From assembly GCA_018829465.1 (NCBI GenBank), contig JAHJTN010000006.1, positions 62,001-126,000 of the forward strand: DNA of 64,000 nucleotides, in the 5' to 3' direction. Shown here piece by piece: positions 8,218-17,727 of this stretch. A program made the translations under genes and the position numbers. Source of the DNA: Bacteroidota bacterium (GTDB lineage Bacteria > Bacteroidota > Bacteroidia > Flavobacteriales > Flavobacteriaceae). Positions within the stretch are counted from its first letter, which is position 1. The number at the start of each line of letters is the position of its first letter. The notes beneath the pieces were generated by a model. The model ran no database searches. It was not told the DNA's origin and worked only from the letters and a program-made list of their open reading frames with translations.

Positions 8218-11200
8218 ATGTATCATATGTTTACAAAACTTACCAAGTTGCTGTTGGTGTCGCTGTTTATGTTTTCCATATCAGCCATTGCACAGCAAAA
8301 AACTGTTACCGGTAGTGTTTCTGACAGCAACGGTGCGCCGCTTCCCGGCGTGAGCGTGATTGTTCAAGGCACACAAACGGGCACACAAACTGATTTTGAC
8401 GGTAACTATTCGATTAGTGTCGCTCCCAATCAGGTACTTGTTTTTAGGTATATTGGATTTAAAACTGTCCAAAGACCTGTCGGAAATGCTGTAACTATCA
8501 ATGTAACTTTAGAGGAAGATGTACAAGCCCTCTCTGAAGTAGTCATTGTTGGTTATGGTGAAAAAACGAGAAAATCTCTAACCACCTCCATTGCGAGTGC
8601 TAATGTAGATGAGATTAGAGGAATAGCAACCTCCACTGTTACCGGTGCTTTACAAGGTTCGGTTACAGGTTTGCAGGTTAACCAAAACTCGGGTGTACCG
8701 GGTGCCGGTTTTTCTGTAAGGGTTAGGGGTTCTAGTTCTATCAGCGGTTCAAACGAACCCTTATATGTAGTTGATGGTATTCCGATTGTATCGGGTGCTG
8801 TTGGTGATAACGGATTTGGTGGACAAACTAATGACATTTTATCTTCCATCAACTTTGCCGATGTAGAATCTATTGAGGTACTTAAAGATGCTTCAGCAGC
8901 TGCCATTTACGGTTCGCGTGGTGCCAATGGTGTTGTTTTGATTACTACCAAACGTGGTAAATCTGGAAAGGTTAATGTTGAGGTGAACTCCTACTACGGC
9001 TTTCAAGAAGAAATAGACCGTTATGACATTATGACTGCCGGTGAGTATTTCCGTTTCGCCGATACTGCCTTGGCAGGCTTTGGCATTCCGGCATTTGCTT
9101 CTCGCGGTGCTTTTTCAGGCAGAAACGACTTTGCCGCTCAAGGGTTTACCGATCCTACCGATCCGGCTCAGTTAGAGGCTTTTTACAATTCAGATTTTGG
9201 TGACAACTTTGTTGATGCAGTTTACAAGCCCGGAGATATCATCGTCAAGCAAACCGACATCAGTATATCCGGAGGTAACGAGAAAGCTACTTTCTACGCC
9301 AACTTTACTGACTTCAACCAAGAAGGTGTCGTTTTTGGACAGGATTTTGACAGACGTTCACTACGTTTAAACGTTGATTTTAAGCCCACAGATAAGTTTA
9401 ACCTAGATGGTGGTATCAGCATTACAGAATCTGATAACCGCCGTATCAACGGTGATAACAATATCTTCGGTTTGGCCACGGCTGTTTTAGAAGCTCCTGG
9501 ATTGACTCTACGTGATGAATTTGGCGACTTTAGATCTCCAACGGAATTCAGTTTCTCAAACCCATTGCAAAACGCAATAGAAGATGTCTCTACCTCCAGA
9601 ACTTTCAGGGTCTTAGCTAATATCGGCTTAAGATATATTATTAACGACAACTTTAATATTTACAGCCGTTTGTCACTTGACCGTCTTGACTTTAAAGAAT
9701 CGCGAAACTTTTCACCAAACTCAGCACAAGGCTTGGGTTCAAATGGTGAGGCTTTTAAAGAAATTGATTTGATTAACAACTGGAACGGAACAACCACCTT
9801 GAACTATCGCCAAAAATTTGGAGATTTTGATGTGTCCGGCTTGGTAGGTTTTTCTTTTGAAGGTGTAAATCAGGATTCTTCTGAATTAGATACGCAAAAC
9901 TTTCCATTCGGTTTTACAGCCGTATCTAATGGTTCTTCCATTATACAGGCTGACAACTCTATCACAGAAAACAAATTATTCTCCTATTTTGGTCGTGCCG
10001 GTTTGGGATACAAAGACAAATTGTTCTTTGAAGGTACCATCAGAGCAGATGCTTCTTCAAGATTTGGAGAAGGTGAGCAAATTGGTTATTTCCCTGCATT
10101 CTCCGGTGCTTATGTGATTTCCGAAGAAGGTTGGTTTAAAAATAACATTGTAACCAACCTAAAAGCGCGTGCTTCTTGGGGTCAAACGGGTAACCAATCA
10201 GGTATTGGCAACTTTGCCTCTTTCTTCCTTACGGGATCGGTTGATTTTGCAGGCACCCCAGGTAATGCAATCGTTCAATTGGCCAATCCGGACCTCAAAT
10301 GGGAAACCACCACACAGACCAACTTAGGTATAGACTTGACTTTGTGGAATAAAATAGACATCTCATACGATTACTATTTTAAAGACACCGAAGACTTGTT
10401 ATTGGGTCGTCCTTTGCGTAATTCCTCCGGTTTCACTGCGATTACGGAAAACGTAGGTGACATGGAAAACAAAGGACATGAGCTTTCTATTAACGCTCGT
10501 ATCTTTGAAGGTGCTTTCCGTTGGACAAGCCAATTCCAAATTTCTTGGAACCAAAATGAAGTAACCGGTTTGGTTCGTGATTCCAACGGAGAATTTGTTC
10601 CAATTGACACAGGCTTTGCCTCTCGAATTGCAGTAGGCCAGTCTTTAGGTCAATTTTTTGGTCTAAAAGCAGATGGGCTCTACCAAACGCTTGACGAAAT
10701 TCCTGCTGCTGTGCAAGCACGCGGTATCCGTCCCGGTGATGTTAAATTCGTTGACCTTAATGGCGACGGAAACATAGATGCCAATGACAGAACCTTTATC
10801 GGCAATCCGAATCCGGGAGCCATTGGTAATTTCAGAAACACCTTCTCTTGGAAAGGATTTGATTTAACAGCCAACCTGCAATTTGAGATACAAAAAGATA
10901 TCTTTAATAATACTTTAGGCTTTGCAGGTGCTTCCGGATCAGCTGCCTTCAATAAATTGTCTAGCGAGAACGATTTTTGGACTCCAGATAATACCGACAC
11001 CGATATTCCGGCGCCTCGTTTTGGAGCTGCACAGTCTTTCAATAACCAAGATTCCGATAGATTTATCGAAGAAGGTGACTACATTAGGTTGAAAGAAATC
11101 GTATTAGGCTACACCTTGCCAAAAGCATGGACGGGTGAGGACTACTCCCTCAGGCTTTATGTAGGTGGTGACAACCTTTGGACAGAAACCGATTACAGCG

Positions 11201-11313
11201 GTTTGGATCCGGAAGTAAATACTTTTGGTGCCAGCAATACATCTAGAGGAACCGACTTCTTTACCCAAGGCTTGAACAAGGTTGTGAAAATTGGTCTAAA
11301 CCTTAAATTCTAA
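8218..11313 (+). CDS. SusC/RagA-family TonB-dependent outer-membrane transporter (first pair)
   Basis: 1031 residues. In order: signal peptide (cut near ISAIAQ, residue ~26), a carboxypeptidase-regulatory-like beta-sandwich (~28-115, VTGSVSDSNGAPLPGVSV), a TonB plug (~120-235, with RVRGSSSISGSNEPLYVVDG and the ASAAAIYGSRGANGVVLITT signature), then a 22-strand barrel ending in an aromatic residue (IGLNLKF). It should import an oligomeric nutrient (glycan or peptide) with the SusD lipoprotein encoded 12 nt downstream. No STN domain is present, so signalling to an anti-sigma factor is unlikely, and no glycoside hydrolase, sulfatase or peptidase lies nearby to name the substrate. An alternative start is the ATG at 8227. 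Confidence 0.93.
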   Translation: MYHMFTKLTKLLLVSLFMFSISAIAQQKTVTGSVSDSNGAPLPGVSVIVQGTQTGTQTDFDGNYSISVAPNQVLVFRYIGFKTVQRPVGNAVTINVTLEEDVQALSEVVIVGYGEKTRKSLTTSIASANVDEIRGIATSTVTGALQGSVTGLQVNQNSGVPGAGFSVRVRGSSSISGSNEPLYVVDGIPIVSGAVGDNGFGGQTNDILSSINFADVESIEVLKDASAAAIYGSRGANGVVLITTKRGKSGKVNVEVNSYYGFQEEIDRYDIMTAGEYFRFADTALAGFGIPAFASRGAFSGRNDFAAQGFTDPTDPAQLEAFYNSDFGDNFVDAVYKPGDIIVKQTDISISGGNEKATFYANFTDFNQEGVVFGQDFDRRSLRLNVDFKPTDKFNLDGGISITESDNRRINGDNNIFGLATAVLEAPGLTLRDEFGDFRSPTEFSFSNPLQNAIEDVSTSRTFRVLANIGLRYIINDNFNIYSRLSLDRLDFKESRNFSPNSAQGLGSNGEAFKEIDLINNWNGTTTLNYRQKFGDFDVSGLVGFSFEGVNQDSSELDTQNFPFGFTAVSNGSSIIQADNSITENKLFSYFGRAGLGYKDKLFFEGTIRADASSRFGEGEQIGYFPAFSGAYVISEEGWFKNNIVTNLKARASWGQTGNQSGIGNFASFFLTGSVDFAGTPGNAIVQLANPDLKWETTTQTNLGIDLTLWNKIDISYDYYFKDTEDLLLGRPLRNSSGFTAITENVGDMENKGHELSINARIFEGAFRWTSQFQISWNQNEVTGLVRDSNGEFVPIDTGFASRIAVGQSLGQFFGLKADGLYQTLDEIPAAVQARGIRPGDVKFVDLNGDGNIDANDRTFIGNPNPGAIGNFRNTFSWKGFDLTANLQFEIQKDIFNNTLGFAGASGSAAFNKLSSENDFWTPDNTDTDIPAPRFGAAQSFNNQDSDRFIEEGDYIRLKEIVLGYTLPKAWTGEDYSLRLYVGGDNLWTETDYSGLDPEVNTFGASNTSRGTDFFTQGLNKVVKIGLNLKF

Positions 11314-11325
11314 AAATTTACAACT

Positions 11326-12699
11326 ATGAAAGTAATACAAAAATTAAGTTTATTGCTGATAGCTGTCCTCACTTTTTCTTGTGCGGATGAGTTTATCGAT
11401 ACCGAACCCCAAGCCAACATACCGGGCGACAGACAGATTTTCAATTTGAATACTGCAAATGATGCCTTAAATGGTTTGTATGGCGGGCTTCAATCAGCCT
11501 CAATATATTCCGGAGACTTTATTTACCTGACGACCTTGTTTGCAGATGAATTACGTCATACAGGCTCTTTTCCTTCCTTTGCTGAGGTAGGTGCAAACGA
11601 TCCGTCCATCAACAACATTGATGTACAACAAATTTGGACTGCACATTATGCTGCTATTTTTAGAGCAAACCGGATTATTGAAATCGTTCCTACACTCACC
11701 GAGAATGTACGTGAAGAAGATAGAAATAACATCATCGGTCAAGCTCTTGGAATTCGGGCACAATTGTATTTCAATCTTGTAAGGATGTACGGCGGTGTGC
11801 CTCTGGTTACAGACGCACTAACATTACCAACTGAAATTGACAATACCAACGCACCCAGAGCCAGCGTGTCTGATGTTTTTGCGCAAATCAACCAAGACGT
11901 TGACCAGGCCATTTCTCTATTGGCAGGTTTTGATCAATCTACCTACCGCTTCAACAGATCTGCCGCTAGGATGTTGAAAGCACATGTTTTGATGGAACAA
12001 GGCCAATATGCATCTGCTATCCCTGTGTTGGAAGCTGTGTTGGATGCCGGATTTGACTTGGCAGCCAACTATTCTGCCCTTTTTGGCAATCCTACCAATG
12101 GGACTGTTGCAAACCCAATAGAAACTATCTTTGCTATACGCTTTACAGCAACTGACGGAAATGGTATGGCATTTTTCTACAATGGCACAAGAGGGGGTCG
12201 TTTTGAGGTTACTGCTTCAAATTTCTTACTCAATGCCTTCGAAGATGGAGACGAACGCAGAAATCTTATTGTAGCCAATGGAAGCAATCCTCAAATTGAG
12301 AAATATACACGTCCCGGTGACGGTGCAGATGATACCTATGTGTATAGACTGGCAGATGCTATTCTGCTTTACGCAGAAGCCTTGGCAAGAACCAATGATT
12401 TTGGAGAAGCTGAATTTTGGGTAAATTTAGTACGCGACAGAGCAGGACTTGGCGAGGTGACGCTTACGGCTCAAAACTTTGAAGCTATCATAGCAAATGA
12501 GCGTTTCGTGGAATTGTTTGCAGAAGGTGGTGGCGATCGCTACTTTACAACCAAAAGAATGGGACTCCTTGACGATCTTGTACAACAAAAACCTAATTCA
12601 GTTTTTGTTGCAGCTCGTCAAAACCTATTCCCAATTCCTCAACAAGAAATTGAGCGTAACCCTGCAATTTCTGCATCGGATCAAAATCCGGGTTACTAA
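11326..12699 (+). CDS. SusD/RagB-family nutrient-binding outer-membrane lipoprotein (first pair)
   Basis: 457 residues. The lipobox LTFSC at ~16-20 gives a surface-anchored lipoprotein. TPR-like helices typical of SusD follow (IGQALGIRAQLYFNLVRMYGGVPLV, AARMLKAHVLMEQGQYASAI), and the C-terminus carries the usual RFVELFAEGGGDRYFTTKR and NLFPIPQQEIERNP motifs. It forms the lid of the SusC barrel encoded 12 nt upstream. At 457 residues it is on the short side for the family. A strong terminator follows at 12722, so the pair is its own transcription unit. Confidence 0.93.
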   Translation: MKVIQKLSLLLIAVLTFSCADEFIDTEPQANIPGDRQIFNLNTANDALNGLYGGLQSASIYSGDFIYLTTLFADELRHTGSFPSFAEVGANDPSINNIDVQQIWTAHYAAIFRANRIIEIVPTLTENVREEDRNNIIGQALGIRAQLYFNLVRMYGGVPLVTDALTLPTEIDNTNAPRASVSDVFAQINQDVDQAISLLAGFDQSTYRFNRSAARMLKAHVLMEQGQYASAIPVLEAVLDAGFDLAANYSALFGNPTNGTVANPIETIFAIRFTATDGNGMAFFYNGTRGGRFEVTASNFLLNAFEDGDERRNLIVANGSNPQIEKYTRPGDGADDTYVYRLADAILLYAEALARTNDFGEAEFWVNLVRDRAGLGEVTLTAQNFEAIIANERFVELFAEGGGDRYFTTKRMGLLDDLVQQKPNSVFVAARQNLFPIPQQEIERNPAISASDQNPGY

Positions 12700-12721
12700 C
12701 ATTCTTAAAATTGTTTTTATT

Positions 12722-12755
12722 AAAAAGCCGGCTCAATTGAGCCGGCTTTTTTTTT
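12722..12755 (+). terminator. Rho-independent terminator after first susCD pair
   Basis: AGCCGGCTCA (12726-12735) and TGAGCCGGCT (12738-12747) form a 10-bp GC-rich stem with a two-base tip, preceded by A5 and followed by a run of T. Confidence 0.92.
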
Positions 12756-12876
12756 GTAAAAAAATTTAAATCCGACGAATATATCTGCTCATTTCATCAA
12801 ATTTTAAAACTTACAAACAGTATTAAAAATTATGTAATATTTAACATTAACAAAATATTTGTTTAAATTTTTATAT

Positions 12877-12884
12877 TAAATTTG
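12877..12884 (+). promoter_or_regulatory. -7 element of second susC/susD operon
   Basis: TAAATTTG 25 nt before the susC ATG, the same sequence as for the first pair. A TTTG at 12858-12861 is at rather short spacing (15 nt) for a -33 element. Confidence 0.55.
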
Positions 12885-12909
12885 GCCGTTATAATTCTAA
12901 ATCTCCTTT

Positions 12910-15900
12910 ATGAAAAAAAACTTACTTTTCCCATTCTTATTACTCTTACTGTCGGCACAACTAGGTTTTGCTCAAAGTAGGGTAATATCCGGAAATGTGT
13001 CCGACGAACAGGGACCACTACCCGGAGCGGCTATCATTATCAAAGGCTCAACAACAGGGGCACTCGCTGATTTTGACGGCAACTATTCCATTGAAGCCAA
13101 AACAGGAGATGTACTCGTGTTTAGTTTCGTGGGTATGAAAACCAAGGAAGTTACTGTTGGTACTTCCTCAACTATTAATGTAGTATTGGAAAGCAGTAAC
13201 CTACTCGAAGAAGTCGTGGTAGTTGCTTACGGTACTGCAAGAAAAGAATCTTTTACCGGTTCGGTCACTCAGATTAATTCTGAAGACATTGGTAAAAGAA
13301 CTTTCACCAACGTCATCAACGCCTTAGATGGTGCCGCAGCGGGTGTAAAAGTAGCACCGGCTAACGGACAACCGGGTTCTAGTCCAACTATCCGCGTGCG
13401 TGGTATTGGATCTATAAACGCCTCTAGCGATCCGCTCATTGTATTAGACGGGGTGGAATTTGTTGGTAGCTTTTCTAGCTTAAACCAAAACGATATCGAA
13501 AGCATTACCGTCCTCAAAGACGCTGCATCTACATCGCTTTATGGAAGTAGGGCCGCCAACGGTATCATTTTGATTACTTCAAAAAAAGGGAGAAAAGGCA
13601 GAGACATCATCACGTTTAACGTGAGCCAAGGTGTCACAGACAGATCTATAGAAGAATACGAAAGAGTTAACGCATTTGAATACTACCCGCTGATGTGGGA
13701 AGCCATTCGCAACGGACTTGCCGTTAGTGGTACTACACCCATAGCTGAGGCAAACGCTACGGCATCTGCAACTGTTTTTAACCAGTTGAGAACAAACCCG
13801 TTTAATGTGCCCAACGATCAAATCGTTGGTATAGACGGACAGCTCAACCCAAATGCTGAACTCAAGTTTACAGATTTAGACTGGCAAGATGAGTTGGAAA
13901 GAACAGGAACAAGAAGCAACTACGATTTTTCTTACAGCGGCGCCAACGACAAAACAGATTATTTCGTTTCGCTTAACTACCTCTTAGAAGAAGGTTTTGT
14001 TATTAAATCTAACTTTGAAAGGGTTACAGCTCGTGTCAATATAAATTCGCAACTGAAAAAGTGGCTAAAAACAGGTTTAAACCTTTCCGGAGCCACATCC
14101 AGATCCAACAACGCTCGAGATGGCGGTAGCAATAGCTTAGTGAATCCTTTTTTCACCACCAGAACCATTGCACCTATCTATTCCGTTTTCTTGCACGATG
14201 AAACCGGTGCCTTCATCTTAGATGACAACGGTAAAAGAATTTTTGATGATGGTGGAGACACACGGGTAGGAAGTTCAAGCGGCAGACACGTAATCCAAGA
14301 AACCTTATTGAACATTTCACGTCAGGAAATCAACAGCATTTCTGCCCGAACTTATGCGGAAATTTCATTTTTAAAAGATTTTACCTTTACTGTGAACGGT
14401 TCATTGGATAAGCGTTTTGCATATTTGGAAGATTTCGACAACCCTATAGTGGGTGACGGTGCACCAATAGGTCGTGCCGGTAGAGATTCTCAAATCAATA
14501 CCACCATCAACTTCAACCAGTTGTTGCGTTACAACAAAACTTTCTTTGAAAATCATAACGTGAGTGTGTTGCTAGGCCATGAAAATTTTGAAACCGAAGT
14601 CAACTTCTTGACAGGTTTCAGATCCGGACAAATTGTGGACGGAAACACAGAACTTATCAACTTTACCACTACGCTCGATTCAGATTCGAACTCGGCTACA
14701 CTTACCCGAGAAGGCTATTTTGCAAACCTTACCTACGACTACAAAGGAAAATACTTCCTTTCGGGGTCTTTCAGAAGAGATGCCTCTTCAAGATTTTCGC
14801 CATCAGCGCGTTGGGGTAACTTCTTTTCAGTAGGTGCCGCTTGGAGTATCGATAAAGAGCGATTCTTAGAAAACGTAGATTGGATTAATGCGCTAAAACT
14901 CCGCGCATCTTACGGTGAAGTTGGTAATGACAATTTGGGTAATTTCTTTATCAGCCAACCGCTGTTTGGTCTAGGATTCAACAATGGTGCCGAGGGTGGT
15001 ATCAGAGGTTCATCAGCCGGTAATCCTGATTTGACTTGGGAGAAAAACGTTCAACAAGATATTGCCCTAGAATTCTCTATACTTAATTCAAGAGTTTCCG
15101 GAACCATAGAATACTACGACCGTGATTCTCAAGATTTGTTGTTCCAAGTACCACTTCCGGTTTCCTCCGGTTTTGATAGTTTCCCCGACAATATTGGCGA
15201 CATGACCAACAGAGGTTTAGAGTTCGACATCAACATTGGCATCATCAGAAATGCTAACTTCAGATGGGATCTAAACGTCAATGCATCGACCATTGAAAAC
15301 GAAATCACCAGACTGCCTCAAGAAGAGATTATCACCGGGACTAAAAAATTAGTCGTAGGTGGAGACATCTTTGATTTTTGGCTCAGGGATTGGTACGGTG
15401 TAGATCCGGCAGACGGTTCCGCCCTCTTCGTTTTAGATACTGAGCTTGGATCTGTAGGAGATGGTGACGTGAGAACAATTAACGGTGTAGATGTAACCAC
15501 AAACCAAAACAAGGCCAAATTTGACTTCCTTGGCACGGCTACCCCGGATTTGTTCGGTGCTTTTACCAACAATTTCAAATACAAACAATTTGACCTCGGA
15601 TTTACGTTTACTTACCAACTTGGTGGAAAAACGTTTGATTCAAACTACCAACAACTGATGAGTTCAGGTACGTTTGGCTCTGCGCTTAGCAAAGACATAT
15701 TGAAACGTTGGAGACAACCCGGCGACATCACCGACGTGCCACGTATGGATGCACAACAAGTCAATGTCTTTGGCGTAGCATCTGACAGGTGGTTGATTGA
15801 CTCAGATTTCTTAGCCCTAAGACAATTTAACGTAGGCTATACCTTGACCCCAGAACTTGCAACTTCGCTCGGAATCAATACGGCTAGAATTTTCGCAAGT

Positions 15901-16026
15901 GGTGAAAACCTATTTGTGGCTTCCGGAAGAAAAGGACTTGATGCCGGACAAAACTTTAACGGTACTACCCAAAACAGGTTTACACCTTCAAGAACTATTT
16001 CATTAGGATTAAACCTCACTTTTTAA
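12910..16026 (+). CDS. SusC/RagA-family TonB-dependent outer-membrane transporter (second pair)
   Basis: 1038 residues with signal peptide (cut after LGFAQ, ~21), carboxypeptidase-regulatory-like domain (~23-105, ISGNVSDEQGPLPGAAI), plug (~110-225, RVRGIGSINASSDPLIVLDG and ASTSLYGSRAANGIILITS) and a barrel ending ISLGLNLTF. Same architecture as the first SusC, but clearly diverged from it, so this is not a recent duplication. SusD follows 12 nt downstream. Substrate unknown: there are no catabolic enzymes, ECF sigma or anti-sigma genes nearby. Confidence 0.93.
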   Translation: MKKNLLFPFLLLLLSAQLGFAQSRVISGNVSDEQGPLPGAAIIIKGSTTGALADFDGNYSIEAKTGDVLVFSFVGMKTKEVTVGTSSTINVVLESSNLLEEVVVVAYGTARKESFTGSVTQINSEDIGKRTFTNVINALDGAAAGVKVAPANGQPGSSPTIRVRGIGSINASSDPLIVLDGVEFVGSFSSLNQNDIESITVLKDAASTSLYGSRAANGIILITSKKGRKGRDIITFNVSQGVTDRSIEEYERVNAFEYYPLMWEAIRNGLAVSGTTPIAEANATASATVFNQLRTNPFNVPNDQIVGIDGQLNPNAELKFTDLDWQDELERTGTRSNYDFSYSGANDKTDYFVSLNYLLEEGFVIKSNFERVTARVNINSQLKKWLKTGLNLSGATSRSNNARDGGSNSLVNPFFTTRTIAPIYSVFLHDETGAFILDDNGKRIFDDGGDTRVGSSSGRHVIQETLLNISRQEINSISARTYAEISFLKDFTFTVNGSLDKRFAYLEDFDNPIVGDGAPIGRAGRDSQINTTINFNQLLRYNKTFFENHNVSVLLGHENFETEVNFLTGFRSGQIVDGNTELINFTTTLDSDSNSATLTREGYFANLTYDYKGKYFLSGSFRRDASSRFSPSARWGNFFSVGAAWSIDKERFLENVDWINALKLRASYGEVGNDNLGNFFISQPLFGLGFNNGAEGGIRGSSAGNPDLTWEKNVQQDIALEFSILNSRVSGTIEYYDRDSQDLLFQVPLPVSSGFDSFPDNIGDMTNRGLEFDINIGIIRNANFRWDLNVNASTIENEITRLPQEEIITGTKKLVVGGDIFDFWLRDWYGVDPADGSALFVLDTELGSVGDGDVRTINGVDVTTNQNKAKFDFLGTATPDLFGAFTNNFKYKQFDLGFTFTYQLGGKTFDSNYQQLMSSGTFGSALSKDILKRWRQPGDITDVPRMDAQQVNVFGVASDRWLIDSDFLALRQFNVGYTLTPELATSLGINTARIFASGENLFVASGRKGLDAGQNFNGTTQNRFTPSRTISLGLNLTF

Positions 16027-16038
16027 AAAATCTGCAAA

Positions 16039-17604
16039 ATGAAACAAATTTTAAACGCATTGTTCTTTGTACAGAAGTACAAAAACATACAGCCCGAAGG
16101 CAGAAACTTAAGCAGGGTTTCAAAAAAATTATCTTACATTACACTAATTGCGATAGCACTGCTAACAGGTGTCGCTTGTGAAAAAGATTTTTTAGATGAA
16201 GTTCCTACAGAAGACGTTGCATCTGAATCTGCAACTGCTACTACTGACAACTTGTTCTTGGTCGTAAACGGTATTCACCGATCGCTCTACATCCGATTTG
16301 GAAGTCAAGGTCAAAGTGGCATTGGTGCCATGATGATTCAAAACGATGTGCTTGGGGAAGACTTTGTTATGACTGCCAGAGCTAATGGATGGTTTATAAG
16401 TGCCTACCAATGGTTAGACCACACCAATGCCAATGACGGTGATTTGCTGTTCCCTTACAGAGCGCATTACCAAATCATCAGAAACGCCAACACCGTTATC
16501 AATGGTGCAGAAGCTGCAGTAGGCCCTACCGGCCAAAGAAACGCAGCTGTTGGCCAGTCGCTGGTTTACAGAGCTTGGTCTCATTTCCAATTGGTACAAC
16601 TCTATGGCGGCCGATATGTAGCCGGAACCAACAACACCCAATTGGGTGTGCCTATCCGCTTAACCCCGGACAACGAACCGTTGGCAAGATCTACTGTAGA
16701 GGAAGTATATGCCCAAGTGCATGCCGATTTGGATCAAGCCATCACACTACTTGAAGGCTATGAAAGACCCAACAAATCTCACCTAAACAAATATGTCGCG
16801 TTAGGACTAAAAGCAAGGGCATACTTGGTGCAAGGAGAATATGCCTTGGCTGCAGATTTTGCCAGCCAAGCAAGAGAAGGATTTAGCCTAATGTCTTTTG
16901 ATGATTATTTCAACAATTTCAGCGACTTTGAAAGCAGCGAATGGATGTGGGGTAGTCATATCCAAGAAGACCAAACAGACTTCTTCGGTAACTTTGGTGC
17001 TTACGTTTCCGTAAACTTTAGCAGCTCAAACATCCGCGGAAACCCCAAAGCTATCAGCAGTAAGTTGCACGCCACTATCCCTACTTCTGATGTCAGATCT
17101 CAGTTGTTTGACCCTACCGGACAGCACAACAACTTGCCTCCGGGCGTATCTAGGCTATCTTCATTCCAAAAGAAACCTTTCAGCAATCAAAAATTCATTG
17201 CAGTAAGCAATGGTGACAGCCGTATGGATGTACCTTATATGCGTGTTTCTGAAATGTATTTAATCGAAGCTGAAGCCAGAGCCAAAATGAATCAATCCGG
17301 TTTAGCAGCTCAAGTTCTTTTTGAAATGGCTTCTGTGAGAGATCCCGAATACACGCTTTCCACAAACACAGGTCAGGCGTTAATCGATGAGATATTGCTT
17401 CAACGCAGGTGGGAACTTTGGGGAGAAGGTTTTAGATTTTACGATCTGAAACGCCTAAATCTACCTTTGGACAGAACAGGCGCCAACCATGACGCAACCT
17501 TAGCGGGTGTGTTGACCGTACCTGCCGGAGATAGCCGATGGAATTGGCTGATTCCTCAATCCGCTTTAGATTCAAATCCATTATTGGTTCAGAATCCACT
17601 ATAG
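16039..17604 (+). CDS. SusD/RagB-family outer-membrane lipoprotein (second pair)
   Basis: 521 residues. C-terminal signatures LIEAEARAKMNQSG, LLQRRWELWGEGFRFYDLKR and WLIPQSALDSNPL are typical of SusD. The N-terminus is unusual: about 30 mostly polar residues (MKQILNALFFVQKYKN...) precede the hydrophobic core and lipobox LLTGVAC. No other ATG, GTG or TTG suits a normal signal peptide, so either the n-region really is long or the start needs checking. It pairs with the SusC 12 nt upstream and is followed by a strong terminator. Confidence 0.9.
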   Translation: MKQILNALFFVQKYKNIQPEGRNLSRVSKKLSYITLIAIALLTGVACEKDFLDEVPTEDVASESATATTDNLFLVVNGIHRSLYIRFGSQGQSGIGAMMIQNDVLGEDFVMTARANGWFISAYQWLDHTNANDGDLLFPYRAHYQIIRNANTVINGAEAAVGPTGQRNAAVGQSLVYRAWSHFQLVQLYGGRYVAGTNNTQLGVPIRLTPDNEPLARSTVEEVYAQVHADLDQAITLLEGYERPNKSHLNKYVALGLKARAYLVQGEYALAADFASQAREGFSLMSFDDYFNNFSDFESSEWMWGSHIQEDQTDFFGNFGAYVSVNFSSSNIRGNPKAISSKLHATIPTSDVRSQLFDPTGQHNNLPPGVSRLSSFQKKPFSNQKFIAVSNGDSRMDVPYMRVSEMYLIEAEARAKMNQSGLAAQVLFEMASVRDPEYTLSTNTGQALIDEILLQRRWELWGEGFRFYDLKRLNLPLDRTGANHDATLAGVLTVPAGDSRWNWLIPQSALDSNPLLVQNPL

Positions 17605-17630
17605 TTTTAATTTAAGAATTGCATGCTTAA

Positions 17631-17658
17631 AGCCGTTTCAATATGAAACGGCTTTTTG
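17631..17658 (+). terminator. Rho-independent terminator after second susCD pair
   Basis: AGCCGTTTCA (17631-17640) pairs with TGAAACGGCT (17644-17653) over a 3-nt loop, followed by TTTTG and more T. Confidence 0.9.
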
Positions 17659-17719
17659 TTTTATATGTGTTAAAAACAAGATTTAAAAAGAATTCATGAA
17701 ACTAAATCATCTAAAAACG

Positions 17720-17727
17720 TATTTTTG
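17720..17727 (+). promoter_or_regulatory. -7 element of the putative porin gene
   Basis: TATTTTTG followed by C. It overlaps the most upstream possible start (TTG at 17725), arguing that translation begins further downstream. Confidence 0.5.
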
